Source: Pseudarthrobacter sp. ATCC 49987 (GTDB lineage Bacteria; Actinomycetota; Actinomycetes; Actinomycetales; Micrococcaceae). From it: a stretch of DNA of 64,000 bases. The stretch's first letter is position 1, and each line of letters opens with the position of its first letter. Shown here piece by piece: positions 8,371 to 16,470 of the stretch. The stretch lies in the NCBI RefSeq assembly GCF_009928425.1, contig NZ_JAABNS010000001.1, positions 2,914,001-2,978,000 of the forward strand, written 5' to 3'. The translations under genes were made by a program, and so were the position numbers. A model generated the notes under the pieces. The model had not been told where the DNA came from. It did not search any database and saw only the letters and a program-made list of their open reading frames with translations.

Positions 8371-8940
8371 ATGGCGGACAAGCTGACCCCGGAGCGGCGC
8401 AGCTGGAACATGTCCCGCATCCGCGGGAAGAACACCAAGCCTGAACTGCTGGTCCGGAAATTGCTCCATGCCAAGGGCTACCGCTACCGGCTGCACGGCA
8501 CCGCCCGCGGAGGCCGACTGCCTGGCAACCCCGACCTGGTCTTCGCCAGCCGCCACAAAGTCATCTTCGTCAACGGCTGCTTCTGGCACTTCCATGACTG
8601 CCGGGTCGGGCAGCACGCACCCAAGGCCAACGCGGAGTTCTGGGAAACCAAACGCACCCGGACGAGGAACCGCGACGCCGAACAGCGCCATCAGCTTGAA
8701 CGTTCCGGCTGGGACGTCCTCACCGTCTGGGAGTGCGAGCTCAAGGACCTTTCGGCGCTGGAAAAGCAACTGGACGACTTTCTACGACCCGGCAAACCGC
8801 GACCCGGCAAACCCCGGCCCAGCAAACCCCGACCCAGCCACGCCAGCGAACGCGCCGGGCTAGGCCCGGTGGTGCTCGATCAGCCAGCCGGCCATTTGCC
8901 GGGCCCGGCCGGCCGCGGCGAGGTCGCCCTCGGCGGCTGA
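8371..8940 (+). CDS. vsr: very short patch repair endonuclease with low-complexity tail
   Basis: A 189-residue protein. Residues 1-135 are a complete Vsr domain: LTPERRSWNMSRIRGKNTKPEL, then GNPDLVF with the catalytic Asp, FVNGCFWHFHDC with zinc-binding residues, and RDAEQRHQLERSGWDVLTVWECEL. Vsr nicks next to T:G mismatches arising from 5-methylcytosine deamination. The family is normally about 130-150 residues; the extra 50 residues come from tandem 15-bp repeats (PGKPRP-type) followed by antisense of the neighbouring TetR gene (81-bp overlap, tail to tail). The tail is probably non-essential. No cytosine methylase is in view, but an McrBC pair lies 1 kb away. Confidence 0.9.
   Translation: MADKLTPERRSWNMSRIRGKNTKPELLVRKLLHAKGYRYRLHGTARGGRLPGNPDLVFASRHKVIFVNGCFWHFHDCRVGQHAPKANAEFWETKRTRTRNRDAEQRHQLERSGWDVLTVWECELKDLSALEKQLDDFLRPGKPRPGKPRPSKPRPSHASERAGLGPVVLDQPAGHLPGPAGRGEVALGG
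8785..8844 (+). repeat. four 15-bp tandem repeats inside vsr
   Basis: Units begin at 8785, 8800, 8815 and 8830 (CGACCCGGCAAACCG and variants). They encode the repeated (G/S)KPRP tail of Vsr. The units diverge progressively towards the 3' end. Replication slippage is the likely origin. Confidence 0.8.
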
Positions 8941-9489
8941 AACGATCGAACCCTTCATCAGAATGTGCCAGGAACGCGAAAAGCCGGCTGGATCGCGAAG
9001 GCCGGCTTCCTCGGCAAGCTGCTGGACGTGGCCGCGGATCTTCGCAAGGTAGTCGATGCTTGCCCTGCCCAGCGGGTGATCGGATCCCATCTCAAGCAGG
9101 ACGTTGACGAACGAACACGCTTCGAAGTCCGCGCGTGCAAACCAGTCCGCGAAGACGTCAAAGATGGCCAGCAGCTGCTCTTCGGGGCTTGTGCCCTGGC
9201 GCCGTGCTTCGGAGACAACCTTGTCCACGGTCCATAGCTGGTCCCTGCGCGCCAGGAAGGCGAGCACCAGCTCATCCTTGGAAGCGAAATGACGGTAGAA
9301 GCTCGCCTTGGCCACGCCGGAGCGGTTGATCAGTTCATTGACGCCGACTCCGCGGACACCGCGGGTGGAGAGCAGCTCGTAGGCAGCCGCAAGAATGCGC
9401 TCCCGCACGCCGGGCGCCACAGATCCGGCACCGGAGCCGCCGGGCGGTCCGGAACCCGAATGACCGGAATTCATTGAAAGTGACATCAA
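8860..9489 (-). CDS. TetR family repressor
   Basis: A 209-residue regulator. After a Gly/Ser-rich leader, the DNA-binding domain reads RERILAAAYELLSTRGVRGVGVNELINRSGVAKASFYRHFASKDELV (about residues 28-75). The ligand domain contains EEQLLAIFDVFADWF and ACSFVNVLLEMG, as in the YxaF/LmrA-like TetR group that often controls detoxification genes. A 9-2-9 inverted repeat lies 22 bp upstream of the start, so it very probably represses itself and perhaps the divergent small gene at 9610. Its 3' end overlaps vsr on the other strand by 81 bp. Confidence 0.9.
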   Translation of the reverse strand: MMSLSMNSGHSGSGPPGGSGAGSVAPGVRERILAAAYELLSTRGVRGVGVNELINRSGVAKASFYRHFASKDELVLAFLARRDQLWTVDKVVSEARRQGTSPEEQLLAIFDVFADWFARADFEACSFVNVLLEMGSDHPLGRASIDYLAKIRGHVQQLAEEAGLRDPAGFSRSWHILMKGSIVSAAEGDLAAAGRARQMAGWLIEHHRA

Positions 9490-9510
9490 GAAAATATCCT
9501 AGCGCCACGC

Positions 9511-9530
9511 GAGACAGACTGGTCTGTCTC
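9511..9530. promoter_or_regulatory. TetR operator, 9-2-9 inverted repeat
   Basis: GAGACAGAC (9511-9519), TG, GTCTGTCTC (9522-9530): perfect arms with a 2-base centre, between the divergent TetR gene (9489) and the small gene at 9610. Arm length and spacing are typical of TetR dimers of this group. Autoregulation is inferred from position. Confidence 0.85.
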
Positions 9531-9609
9531 GGGTAATATCCGAATCTGGGGACAAGGACTCTACCGGGTCCGCACTTACTCGTACTACTACGCCAGGGGA
9601 GAGCGCCAG

Positions 9610-9903
9610 ATGCCGAACTTGCTGATGTCCACCACGTCGCTGAAAACCACAACCCGGCAATCGAAGTCTTCCCGCGATTCCCGTCCGCAGGAGTACCGGC
9701 GGACCCCCGAGGTCGATTCCGATCTTGGCCCCTTGCGCCTGCAGGTATCCGCAATCCTTGATGCGATTCTCTCCGACACCAAGCCCGAAGAGGCGGAGGT
9801 GCGCGAAAAGCTTCGCTGGCATGTCGCCAACAACCCCGGCCAGCCAGAGAAAGCGCTCTTGAGCCATCTCTTGTCGGTGTCCGTAGAACAGGAAGCCGGC
9901 TAG
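9610..9903 (+). CDS. small hypothetical protein
   Basis: A 97-residue protein with a good ribosome site (AGGGGAGAG) before ATG 9610. It is hydrophilic, Ser/Thr/Arg-rich at the N-terminus, then SDLGPLRLQVSAILDAILSDTKPEEAEVREKLRWHVANNPGQPEKALLSHLLSVS, which should be helical. No membrane segment, no recognised domain. It is divergent from the TetR gene with the operator in between, so it may be under that repressor. It ends 21 bp from the convergent mcrC. I do not recognise the family. Confidence 0.6.
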   Translation: MPNLLMSTTSLKTTTRQSKSSRDSRPQEYRRTPEVDSDLGPLRLQVSAILDAILSDTKPEEAEVREKLRWHVANNPGQPEKALLSHLLSVSVEQEAG

Positions 9904-9924
9904 CGGAAATTCCCGGGGAGTACG

Positions 9925-11196
9925 TCAGCGGCTGATGGTCGCCTGACGCACCACTTCGCCCCATGACTGCTGCGCGAGGTCCGCTACGGAGGCCAGGATT
10001 TCCGACGGCGGCCGCGACAGGTCCAGGGGGAACTCGACCACGTCGATATCCGTGTTGAGGATCCGGCGCAGTTTGATCTCCCCTGCCCCCGGATACACCA
10101 GCCAGGCCGTCGGGACCCGCAATGACGTGCAATACGCCAGCATCCGGTAGTGATCCCCCGACAGGGACGCCCCGGCGTCGGCCGCGGCCTGGTACTTGGC
10201 GTCGTAGACCATCACGGGCCGCCCGCCCAGCAGATGGACGGCGCCGGGCTGCACCACGATCCGGTCCGAGTCGCGGACGGCCTCATTGAGCAGGGCGTTG
10301 TACCGCAGCCGCATCTCCCCCGGGTATGCCGCCATGGCCTCGCGGAGCGCAGTCCCGACGAAGTCCTCGAACACCACGGACATGTCCACCACAAACGACG
10401 CCGACTGCTGCGTGCCGTCGCCAGCCTCCGCCGAGGAATGGCGCAGGATCACCTCGGCGAGCCGCAGGGCGGCCTGGTAGCGGGTGTTCATCCGGCTGGC
10501 CCGCCACACCGGCAGGGGCGCGCCGGACTGCAGCCGGGTCACGGCCGCGAGCTTGCCCTTAAGCTGGCGGAGCCGGCTCAGCACCTCTGGCCGCACCCCC
10601 GGAACCTGGGACATCCGTTCCAGGGCCGCCCGCAGGATCCGGTTCTCCGCAATGTCCTCGGTGAACTCGTCATAGGAAACCTCTAGGGGAACCAGCATGC
10701 CGGGCCGCCGCGAGATCTGGTCAGAAATTCGGATCCGGCCCTTGACCGTCCGGAGCGATTCGTCGACATTCAGGTAGCCCTGCAGCACACCACGGCTGAG
10801 CGCCCGGTCCGAGAGTTGGGCCAGCGACTCGGCCAGCGCACTCCACAGATCCGCTTCCTCGACCGCGGCGACGGAATCCTCCCGGAAGCCCTGGTCCCCG
10901 GCGTAGCCCAGCAGGAACAGGAGCCGGGCCAGGCCGAGCCGTTCCTTCGGCCGGACTTCGAGCTGCACCGTCGGGGTGCGCACCGCGCCGACCTTCCCGA
11001 CCGGCTCGATCCGGTACAAGCCCATGCCCAGCGGCGAGGCATTGGCCAGGCCGCTGCCGTTGACGTAGGCCGCGCTGGCAGGGTCGAGCCGTTCGACGGT
11101 GCCACCGGAAAGCTCGTCCAGGACCACGTGGTGGACCGGCTGCGAACCCGGCGCCCCGTGCTGGCCGGCCGGCCTCGGCTGGCTAGAGGCGCGCAA
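9925..11196 (-). CDS. mcrC: McrC-type restriction subunit
   Basis: A 423-residue protein of the McrC family, the nuclease partner of McrB-type motor proteins in type IV restriction of modified DNA. The N-terminal beta-rich part (VRTPTVQLEVRPKERLGLARLLFLLGYA) is the usual McrC entry. RTVKGRIRISDQI and YDEFTEDIAENRILRAAL are strongly conserved family stretches. The PD-(D/E)xK nuclease core is DRIVVQPG...RPVMVYDAKYQ (DAK near residue 331). It overlaps the upstream mcrB-like gene by 14 bp. The first codon is TTG at 11196 without a clear ribosome site; a GTG at 11127 is an alternative. Confidence 0.9.
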   Translation of the reverse strand: MRASSQPRPAGQHGAPGSQPVHHVVLDELSGGTVERLDPASAAYVNGSGLANASPLGMGLYRIEPVGKVGAVRTPTVQLEVRPKERLGLARLLFLLGYAGDQGFREDSVAAVEEADLWSALAESLAQLSDRALSRGVLQGYLNVDESLRTVKGRIRISDQISRRPGMLVPLEVSYDEFTEDIAENRILRAALERMSQVPGVRPEVLSRLRQLKGKLAAVTRLQSGAPLPVWRASRMNTRYQAALRLAEVILRHSSAEAGDGTQQSASFVVDMSVVFEDFVGTALREAMAAYPGEMRLRYNALLNEAVRDSDRIVVQPGAVHLLGGRPVMVYDAKYQAAADAGASLSGDHYRMLAYCTSLRVPTAWLVYPGAGEIKLRRILNTDIDVVEFPLDLSRPPSEILASVADLAQQSWGEVVRQATISR

Positions 11197-13414
11197 GGCG
11201 GTCGAGCAGTTGGTCCAGTCCGAACCGCTCCTGAAGCTGCGCGCGGTTCAACTGGCCGTGGTAGTGCTCCTCCAGCAGCGGCATGAGCTCGTACTTCCAG
11301 ATCCGGCGCAGGCCCTTGGGCGTCTGCGCGGACGGCTTCATGAAGTAGGACGGGCCGATCATCAGGTCCCGGTCCCACTCATCGATGGCATCGTTGAGCG
11401 CGTCCATCAGCAGCGCCGGCGTCGTATCCAGATCCCGGGCCTGCAGGAACCGCAGCAGCGAACCCTTCACCGGTTCGGTCTTGGGGTGGAGTTCGATGAA
11501 GGAGAAGCGGCGGCGAATGGCCGCGTCCATCATCGCAATGGAGCGGTCCGCGGTGTTCATGGTGCCGATGATGTAGAGGTTGTCCGGCAGCGTGAAGGGC
11601 TCGTTGGGGCTGTACTGGAGGTAGATCCGGTCGTCGCGGTATTCGAGCAGGAAGTACAGCTCACCGAACACCTTCGCCAGGTTCGCCCGGTTCATCTCAT
11701 CGATGATCAGGAAGTACGGCTTGCTCTCGTTCCCGGGCTTGGCGGCCTCTTCGGCGATGCGGCGCAGCGGCCCCGCGACGAGCTTGAAAGACACCTGGCC
11801 TCCCTCGGTCTTGTCCGGACGGAAACCCTCGAAGAAGTCCTCATAGGCGTAGGAGGGGTGGAACTGCACCAGCTTGACGCGTTCGTCGGTGGTGTCGCCG
11901 GCGAGCTGGGCGGCGAGGTGCTTGGCCAGGTACGTTTTGCCGGTGCCGGGCGGGCCGTACAGCACCAGCTGGCGGTTCTCCTCCAAGAGTTCGGCGATCT
12001 CCTGCAGCGGCTCCAGGTCCATGTGCAGCGACGCGGCAAACTCCTCCGTCAGCGGGCGGAATCCTTCACAGGCAGGTTCGACGACGGCGGCCGGCTCGGT
12101 GCCGTCGCCGGGCTCGGCTTCCGCTTCGGCGGGCAGCAGCGATTCCAGTGCCTGGATGACGCGGGTGACGTCCACAACGATGCCGGAGGTGGCCAGCTGC
12201 CGCTGCACGTGGCGGGGCAGCTCGGTCATTGTGTGCGCCTCGTCGAACCAGCGGACCTTCCGGCGGAGCCGGCGGTTGTCCTCGCGGTGCTCAGGCTCGC
12301 CGAGGACCACCCCCACCCGGACGGTGCCGGCGCTCTGGTACAGGGTCAGGTCGCCGGGCTTCATGACGGTCAGGAAGGCGAAGACAGCGGTTTTGGTGTC
12401 CTCGCGTTCCACGTAACCGAGGTGTTTGTAGTCCTCATCGACGGCGTGCTGGACCAGCCCGGCGGTGACGCCCGGGTCCAGCAGGCGGAGGTGCTCGACG
12501 TCGAGCGTCACCGATTCCTCGGCCTCCCAGGTGCCGAGCAGCTCGGCGTTCTCGTGGTGGGTGCGCAGCAGCCAGGCGCGCCGGCCGGGGTCCCCGACCT
12601 TCCGCCACTGGCTCACCAGTTGCCGGGAGTACCAGTCGATCCGCTGGCCGGCCTGTTCGTCGAGGTGCAGCCGGATGCGGTGGATGTCCGCGGAGATTTC
12701 CTCGTCGCTGTCACCCTTGGCGCCGCCCACGAGGGAGGCGAAGGCGTCGCGGATCTCCTGGCGTTCGACGTCGGCCACGACGGGTTCGAAGTAGCTGGGC
12801 CAGACCAGGAACTCGATGCTGCGGCGGATGGCCGGCTGGTCATCGGGCGTGCCTGCCACCAGCAGGTGGAAGGCCAGCGGATCCTTGACGGCGGCCGCGA
12901 CTTCCCCCGACGGACGCCGGGCGACGTGCTGCACGAAGCGGCAGAGCCATTTCAGGTGATCCCAGATGGTCCAGTTGAATTCGGCGGTGCGGTCCCGGAT
13001 GACGCCGTGGTCCGTCATGCCCGCGTACAGCTCGTCCGGCAGTGCCAGGGGAGGCTCCAGCCAGGTTGCAGCTTCGGCCACCCGTGCGCGCTTGACCTTG
13101 AGGGACTTCACCTCGTGGGCCAACGGCAGGGACTGCAGGAAGAGCAGCTCGACGGCCAGTTGCTTGGCACCCCGGGAGGCACCCGCCAGGTTCTGACGCA
13201 GGTTGGTCATCATGGGCGCCTTGGGATCCGGTACCCCGCGGTCGAGGCGATCGAGAAGCTCCGCGGCGGCCGGCACCGACCAGGTTTTGGTGCGGCCGTC
13301 CAAGGCTGACGCTTTGCCCAGCAGCCCTGGCCCCAGGACAAACCAGGCCGCGTCCTCAATCTCCTTGGAGATGCCGAGGGCGCGGTGCATGGCAGGCTTT
13401 TTGGATGGGGTCAT
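11183..13414 (-). CDS. mcrB: McrB-type AAA+ GTPase with PUA/EVE-like reader region
   Basis: A 743-residue motor protein. Walker A GPPGTGKTYLAKHLA lies near residue 485, Walker B LIIDEMNRANLAKVFGEL near 575, and the McrB nucleotide-specificity motif TMNTADRS near 618, followed by the arginine-finger stretch RRRFSFIELHP. The first 470 residues are not the E. coli McrB N-terminus. Around 345-400, PGDLTLYQS...VRVGVVLGEP...RRLRRKVRWF resembles a PUA/EVE-like modified-base reader, and residues 1-330 are a large alpha-rich region I do not recognise. With McrC it should form a GTP-driven complex that cuts modified foreign DNA. Preceded by a 77-bp gap with its own probable promoter. Confidence 0.88.
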   Translation of the reverse strand: MTPSKKPAMHRALGISKEIEDAAWFVLGPGLLGKASALDGRTKTWSVPAAAELLDRLDRGVPDPKAPMMTNLRQNLAGASRGAKQLAVELLFLQSLPLAHEVKSLKVKRARVAEAATWLEPPLALPDELYAGMTDHGVIRDRTAEFNWTIWDHLKWLCRFVQHVARRPSGEVAAAVKDPLAFHLLVAGTPDDQPAIRRSIEFLVWPSYFEPVVADVERQEIRDAFASLVGGAKGDSDEEISADIHRIRLHLDEQAGQRIDWYSRQLVSQWRKVGDPGRRAWLLRTHHENAELLGTWEAEESVTLDVEHLRLLDPGVTAGLVQHAVDEDYKHLGYVEREDTKTAVFAFLTVMKPGDLTLYQSAGTVRVGVVLGEPEHREDNRRLRRKVRWFDEAHTMTELPRHVQRQLATSGIVVDVTRVIQALESLLPAEAEAEPGDGTEPAAVVEPACEGFRPLTEEFAASLHMDLEPLQEIAELLEENRQLVLYGPPGTGKTYLAKHLAAQLAGDTTDERVKLVQFHPSYAYEDFFEGFRPDKTEGGQVSFKLVAGPLRRIAEEAAKPGNESKPYFLIIDEMNRANLAKVFGELYFLLEYRDDRIYLQYSPNEPFTLPDNLYIIGTMNTADRSIAMMDAAIRRRFSFIELHPKTEPVKGSLLRFLQARDLDTTPALLMDALNDAIDEWDRDLMIGPSYFMKPSAQTPKGLRRIWKYELMPLLEEHYHGQLNRAQLQERFGLDQLLDRLARL

Positions 13415-13507
13415 GCCATCAATTTACAGGCTTAAGCTGAACGCCCGCATCATGGCGGCGACCCGAATCTACTGACCGGTAGCTCCGCGGGGTGCCGGAA
13501 ACGGCTG

Positions 13508-13783
13508 CTACTTGGCTGCCGGGCGCTTGACGCCGAAGGTGAAATAGCTGCCCGGGCCGACGAAGTTCACCAAGGTTGCCAGCCGCCACAGCGTCTTGCT
13601 GCCGCGGATCTGCTCAGCCGGGCGGCGTGAGATGTCCCGCTGGGCGGCGACCAGCAACGAGAGCTGAACGACGGCGGCAGTGATGGTTCCGAACTTCGCC
13701 ATCGGCGAGAGTTCCTTCCAGGACTTCTTCCGGGCGTTCCTCTTGCGCTTGTTCGCCATCATCTGTCCTCGTTTGTTCACCAT
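13508..13783 (-). CDS. small membrane protein, PLD-nuclease N-terminal-like
   Basis: A 91-residue protein with a basic N-terminus (ANKRKRNARKKSW), a hydrophobic segment FGTITAAVVQLSLLVAA and then RDISRRPAEQIRGSKTLWRLATLVNFVGPGSYFTFGVKR. The latter matches the PLDc_N type of short actinobacterial membrane proteins (two hydrophobic stretches with an Arg/Trp-rich linker). AAGGAG 8 bases before ATG 13783 supports this start; a second ATG pair seven codons later also has an AGGA. Function unknown. Confidence 0.75.
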   Translation of the reverse strand: MVNKRGQMMANKRKRNARKKSWKELSPMAKFGTITAAVVQLSLLVAAQRDISRRPAEQIRGSKTLWRLATLVNFVGPGSYFTFGVKRPAAK

Positions 13784-13861
13784 GATCTGGGCTCCTTGGC
13801 TTCCGGGCTGACTGCCCGCGGGGTGTTTATTCTAGGGATCATCCGTGGTCCGAGGTAGAGG

Positions 13862-14347
13862 CTATGGGACTGGTTTGGCGGGTTCAGCGGGAACCGGAGT
13901 GAAGCGGTCGAGCTTCTCCTTCTGTTCAGGCGTCAGCCGCAGCACCCGCCCGGTGGCCTCGTCCACAAAGGCCAGGTGGCTTGTGGCGCGGACGCAGTCC
14001 TCCCGGGTCACGGGGTCCTGGACGAGGTAGTGGATGTCAAAACTGGCACCCTTGATCGCGCCGACCCACAGCTGCACGACAGCCGGCACGTTGCGGTATT
14101 CGAGGGTCCGGACGTAGCGGATCTTGTGCTCGACGATCAGCGCCAGGGTCCCCTCCGGGATGTCGTTGAAGAGGGACACCGGGGGCTCGATGCCGGGCAG
14201 CCCCGGTCCGCGCGGCGGCCCGAAGGCCGCGATGCGGGCTTCCTCCAGGATCCGGACAATTTGCACATTGTTGATGTGGCCGTAGGCGTCCATGTCGCCC
14301 CAGCGCATCGGGATCTGCACCTCGATGCGCCGGGCCTGAGCAGACAC
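13862..14347 (-). CDS. acyl-CoA thioesterase, hotdog fold
   Basis: A 161-residue 4-hydroxybenzoyl-CoA-thioesterase-like protein. The active-site stretch MRWGDMDAYGHINNVQIVRILEEAR contains the catalytic Asp and the following GHINN helix. VEHKIRYVRTLEYRNVPAVVQLWV is the central hotdog strand set. The enzyme hydrolyses acyl-CoA thioesters; chain length unknown. It lies 35 bp after the ABC exporter genes on the same strand and probably shares their transcript. Confidence 0.88.
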   Translation of the reverse strand: MSAQARRIEVQIPMRWGDMDAYGHINNVQIVRILEEARIAAFGPPRGPGLPGIEPPVSLFNDIPEGTLALIVEHKIRYVRTLEYRNVPAVVQLWVGAIKGASFDIHYLVQDPVTREDCVRATSHLAFVDEATGRVLRLTPEQKEKLDRFTPVPAEPAKPVP

Positions 14348-14382
14348 TGACTCTGCGGGCTCTGCCGCACCGCCGGCGGCGC

Positions 14383-16470
14383 TCAGCTGCGCACCGCCGT
14401 CGCGTCGTCGGCCGTGTTTTCCGAAAAGGCCGTCTCCGCGTCTTCGCCCGCGAACTGGGACATGTACAGGCGGTAGTAGGCACCCTTAAGGTCCAGCAGC
14501 TGCGCGTGGGCACCCTGCTCCACGATCCGGCCGGCCTCCATCACCAGGATGGTGTCGGCGTCGCGGATGGTGGAGAGCCGGTGGGCGATCACGAAGCTCG
14601 TGCGATCGGTGCGCAGCGCGGCCATGGCCTTCTGGACGAGCACCTCGGTGCGGGTATCCACGGAGCTGGTGGCCTCGTCCAGGATCAGCAGCGAAGGATT
14701 GGCCACGAAGGCACGGGCGATGGTGATCAGCTGCTTCTCGCCGGCGCTGACGTTGTTGCCTTCCTCGTCGATGACGGTGTTGTAGCCGTCCGGGAGGGCG
14801 CGGACGAACCGGTCCACGAAGGTGGCTTTCGCTGCCTCCATCACCTGTTCCTCGGTGGCGTCCAGCTTGCCGTAGCGGATGTTGTCGTAGATGGTCCCGC
14901 CGAAGAGCCAGGCGTCCTGCAGCACCATGCCCACCTTGGCCCGCAGTTCCGCACGGCTCAGATGGGTGATGTCGACCCCGTCCAGGGTGATGCTGCCGCC
15001 CTGGAGCTCATAGAAGCGCATCACGAGGTTCACCAGGGTGGTCTTGCCCGCACCGGTGGGGCCGACGATCGCCACGGTGTGTCCGGGCTCCGCGGTGAAG
15101 GACAGGTCCTCGATCAGCGGTTTGTCCGGGGTGTAGCTGAAGGTGACGTGCCGGAACTCGACGTGCCCGTCGGTCTTGGCCGGCAACTGCTCCGTGGCGG
15201 TCTCGGCGTCCTGTTCGTCGGCGTCGAGGAATTCAAAGACCCGTTCCGCGGAGGCGACGCCGGACTGCAGCATGTTGGCCATGCCCGCCATCTGGCCCAG
15301 CGGCTGGGTGAACTCGCGCGAGTACTGGATGAACGCGGTGGCGTCGCCCAGGCTCATCCCGCCGGAGGCAACGCGCAGGCCGCCGACGACGGCGATGCCG
15401 ACGTAACTGAGGTAGGACACGAACTGCATGACGGGCATGATCATGCCGGAGACGAACTGCGCGCCGAAGCTGGCCTTGTAGAGGGCCTCGTTCCGCTCGT
15501 CAAAGCGCTCCAGCATGTCGGCGTCGCGGCCGAAGACCCGGACGAGGTCGTGGCCGGAGAAGGACTCCTCGATCTGGCCGTTGAGCTCGCCGGTGTTCTT
15601 CCACTGGGCTGCGAAGAGCTTCTGGCTACGGGACCCGATGATGCCGGCCGCCACGGCAGAGAGCGGCAGCGCGACGAGGGCAATGAGGGCCAGCTGCCAG
15701 GACACGATGAACATCATGATGACGATGCCGATCACCGTCAGCGCCGAGTTCACGAGCTGCGCGAAGGCCTGCTGCAGCGCCTGCTGGATGTTGTCCACGT
15801 CGTTGGTAACCCGGGAGAGGATGTCGCCGCGCTGGCGGGTGTCGAAGTAGTTCAGCGGAAGCCTGTTGAGCTTCTTCTCGGTGTCGTCGCGCAATTTGCG
15901 GACCACCCGCATGACCAGGATGTTCAGGACGTAGCCCTGCAGCCAGAGAAAGATGTTGGCGACGAAGTACATCACCAGGACCACGCTGATCAGGAACGCT
16001 AGCTTCTGGAAGTCGATGCCGGCGCCGGGGATAACGTCCATCTTGGCGAGCATGTCCGCGAAGTTGTCCTGGCCCTGGGCGCGGAGGCCTGCGACGAACT
16101 GCTCCTTGGTGCCGCCGGCGGGTAGCTGTTTGCCAACGACTCCGCCGAAGATCACGTCCATCGCCTGGCCGAGGATCCGGGGCGCCACAACGTTGAGGAC
16201 GACCGCGACCGTCACCATCGCGAGCACGGCGGTGATGCCGGCCCGTTCGGGCTTCAGCAGGCCCATCAGCCGTTTCGCGGAGGGCCAGAAGTGCTGGGCT
16301 TTCTTTGCCGGCAGGTCACCGAACATGCCGCCGTCGGCCTCGCCGGGGGTGTATTCCTCTTCGTGGAAGTCGTCGTCCGGCTCAGCGGCCGAGGGATCGG
16401 CGGCCGCAGCATCGGCGGCGGAGACCCCGGTGCCCGAGGGAGGGAGGTTGACCTTTTCGTTGGTGCTCAT
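14383..16470 (-). CDS. ABC exporter subunit, membrane-ATPase fusion (canonical site)
   Basis: A 695-residue half-transporter with a 55-residue acidic N-terminal extension, six membrane segments (about 70-380) and a C-terminal ATPase. Walker A is GPTGAGKTTL near 469; the signature reads NVSAGEKQ near 572 instead of LSGGQ; Walker B ILDEATSSVD keeps the catalytic Glu. It overlaps the preceding half-transporter gene by 4 bp (ATGA), so the two very likely form a heterodimeric type IV exporter for drugs or lipids, like TM287/288 or LmrCD. Substrate unknown. Confidence 0.9.
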   Translation of the reverse strand: MSTNEKVNLPPSGTGVSAADAAAADPSAAEPDDDFHEEEYTPGEADGGMFGDLPAKKAQHFWPSAKRLMGLLKPERAGITAVLAMVTVAVVLNVVAPRILGQAMDVIFGGVVGKQLPAGGTKEQFVAGLRAQGQDNFADMLAKMDVIPGAGIDFQKLAFLISVVLVMYFVANIFLWLQGYVLNILVMRVVRKLRDDTEKKLNRLPLNYFDTRQRGDILSRVTNDVDNIQQALQQAFAQLVNSALTVIGIVIMMFIVSWQLALIALVALPLSAVAAGIIGSRSQKLFAAQWKNTGELNGQIEESFSGHDLVRVFGRDADMLERFDERNEALYKASFGAQFVSGMIMPVMQFVSYLSYVGIAVVGGLRVASGGMSLGDATAFIQYSREFTQPLGQMAGMANMLQSGVASAERVFEFLDADEQDAETATEQLPAKTDGHVEFRHVTFSYTPDKPLIEDLSFTAEPGHTVAIVGPTGAGKTTLVNLVMRFYELQGGSITLDGVDITHLSRAELRAKVGMVLQDAWLFGGTIYDNIRYGKLDATEEQVMEAAKATFVDRFVRALPDGYNTVIDEEGNNVSAGEKQLITIARAFVANPSLLILDEATSSVDTRTEVLVQKAMAALRTDRTSFVIAHRLSTIRDADTILVMEAGRIVEQGAHAQLLDLKGAYYRLYMSQFAGEDAETAFSENTADDATAVRS

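Noticed and set aside
11099..13309. 736-codon open frame opposite the mcrB-like gene
   Set aside because: High GC leaves long open frames on the antisense strand. This one lacks a ribosome site and recognisable domains, and the opposite strand carries a clear McrB.
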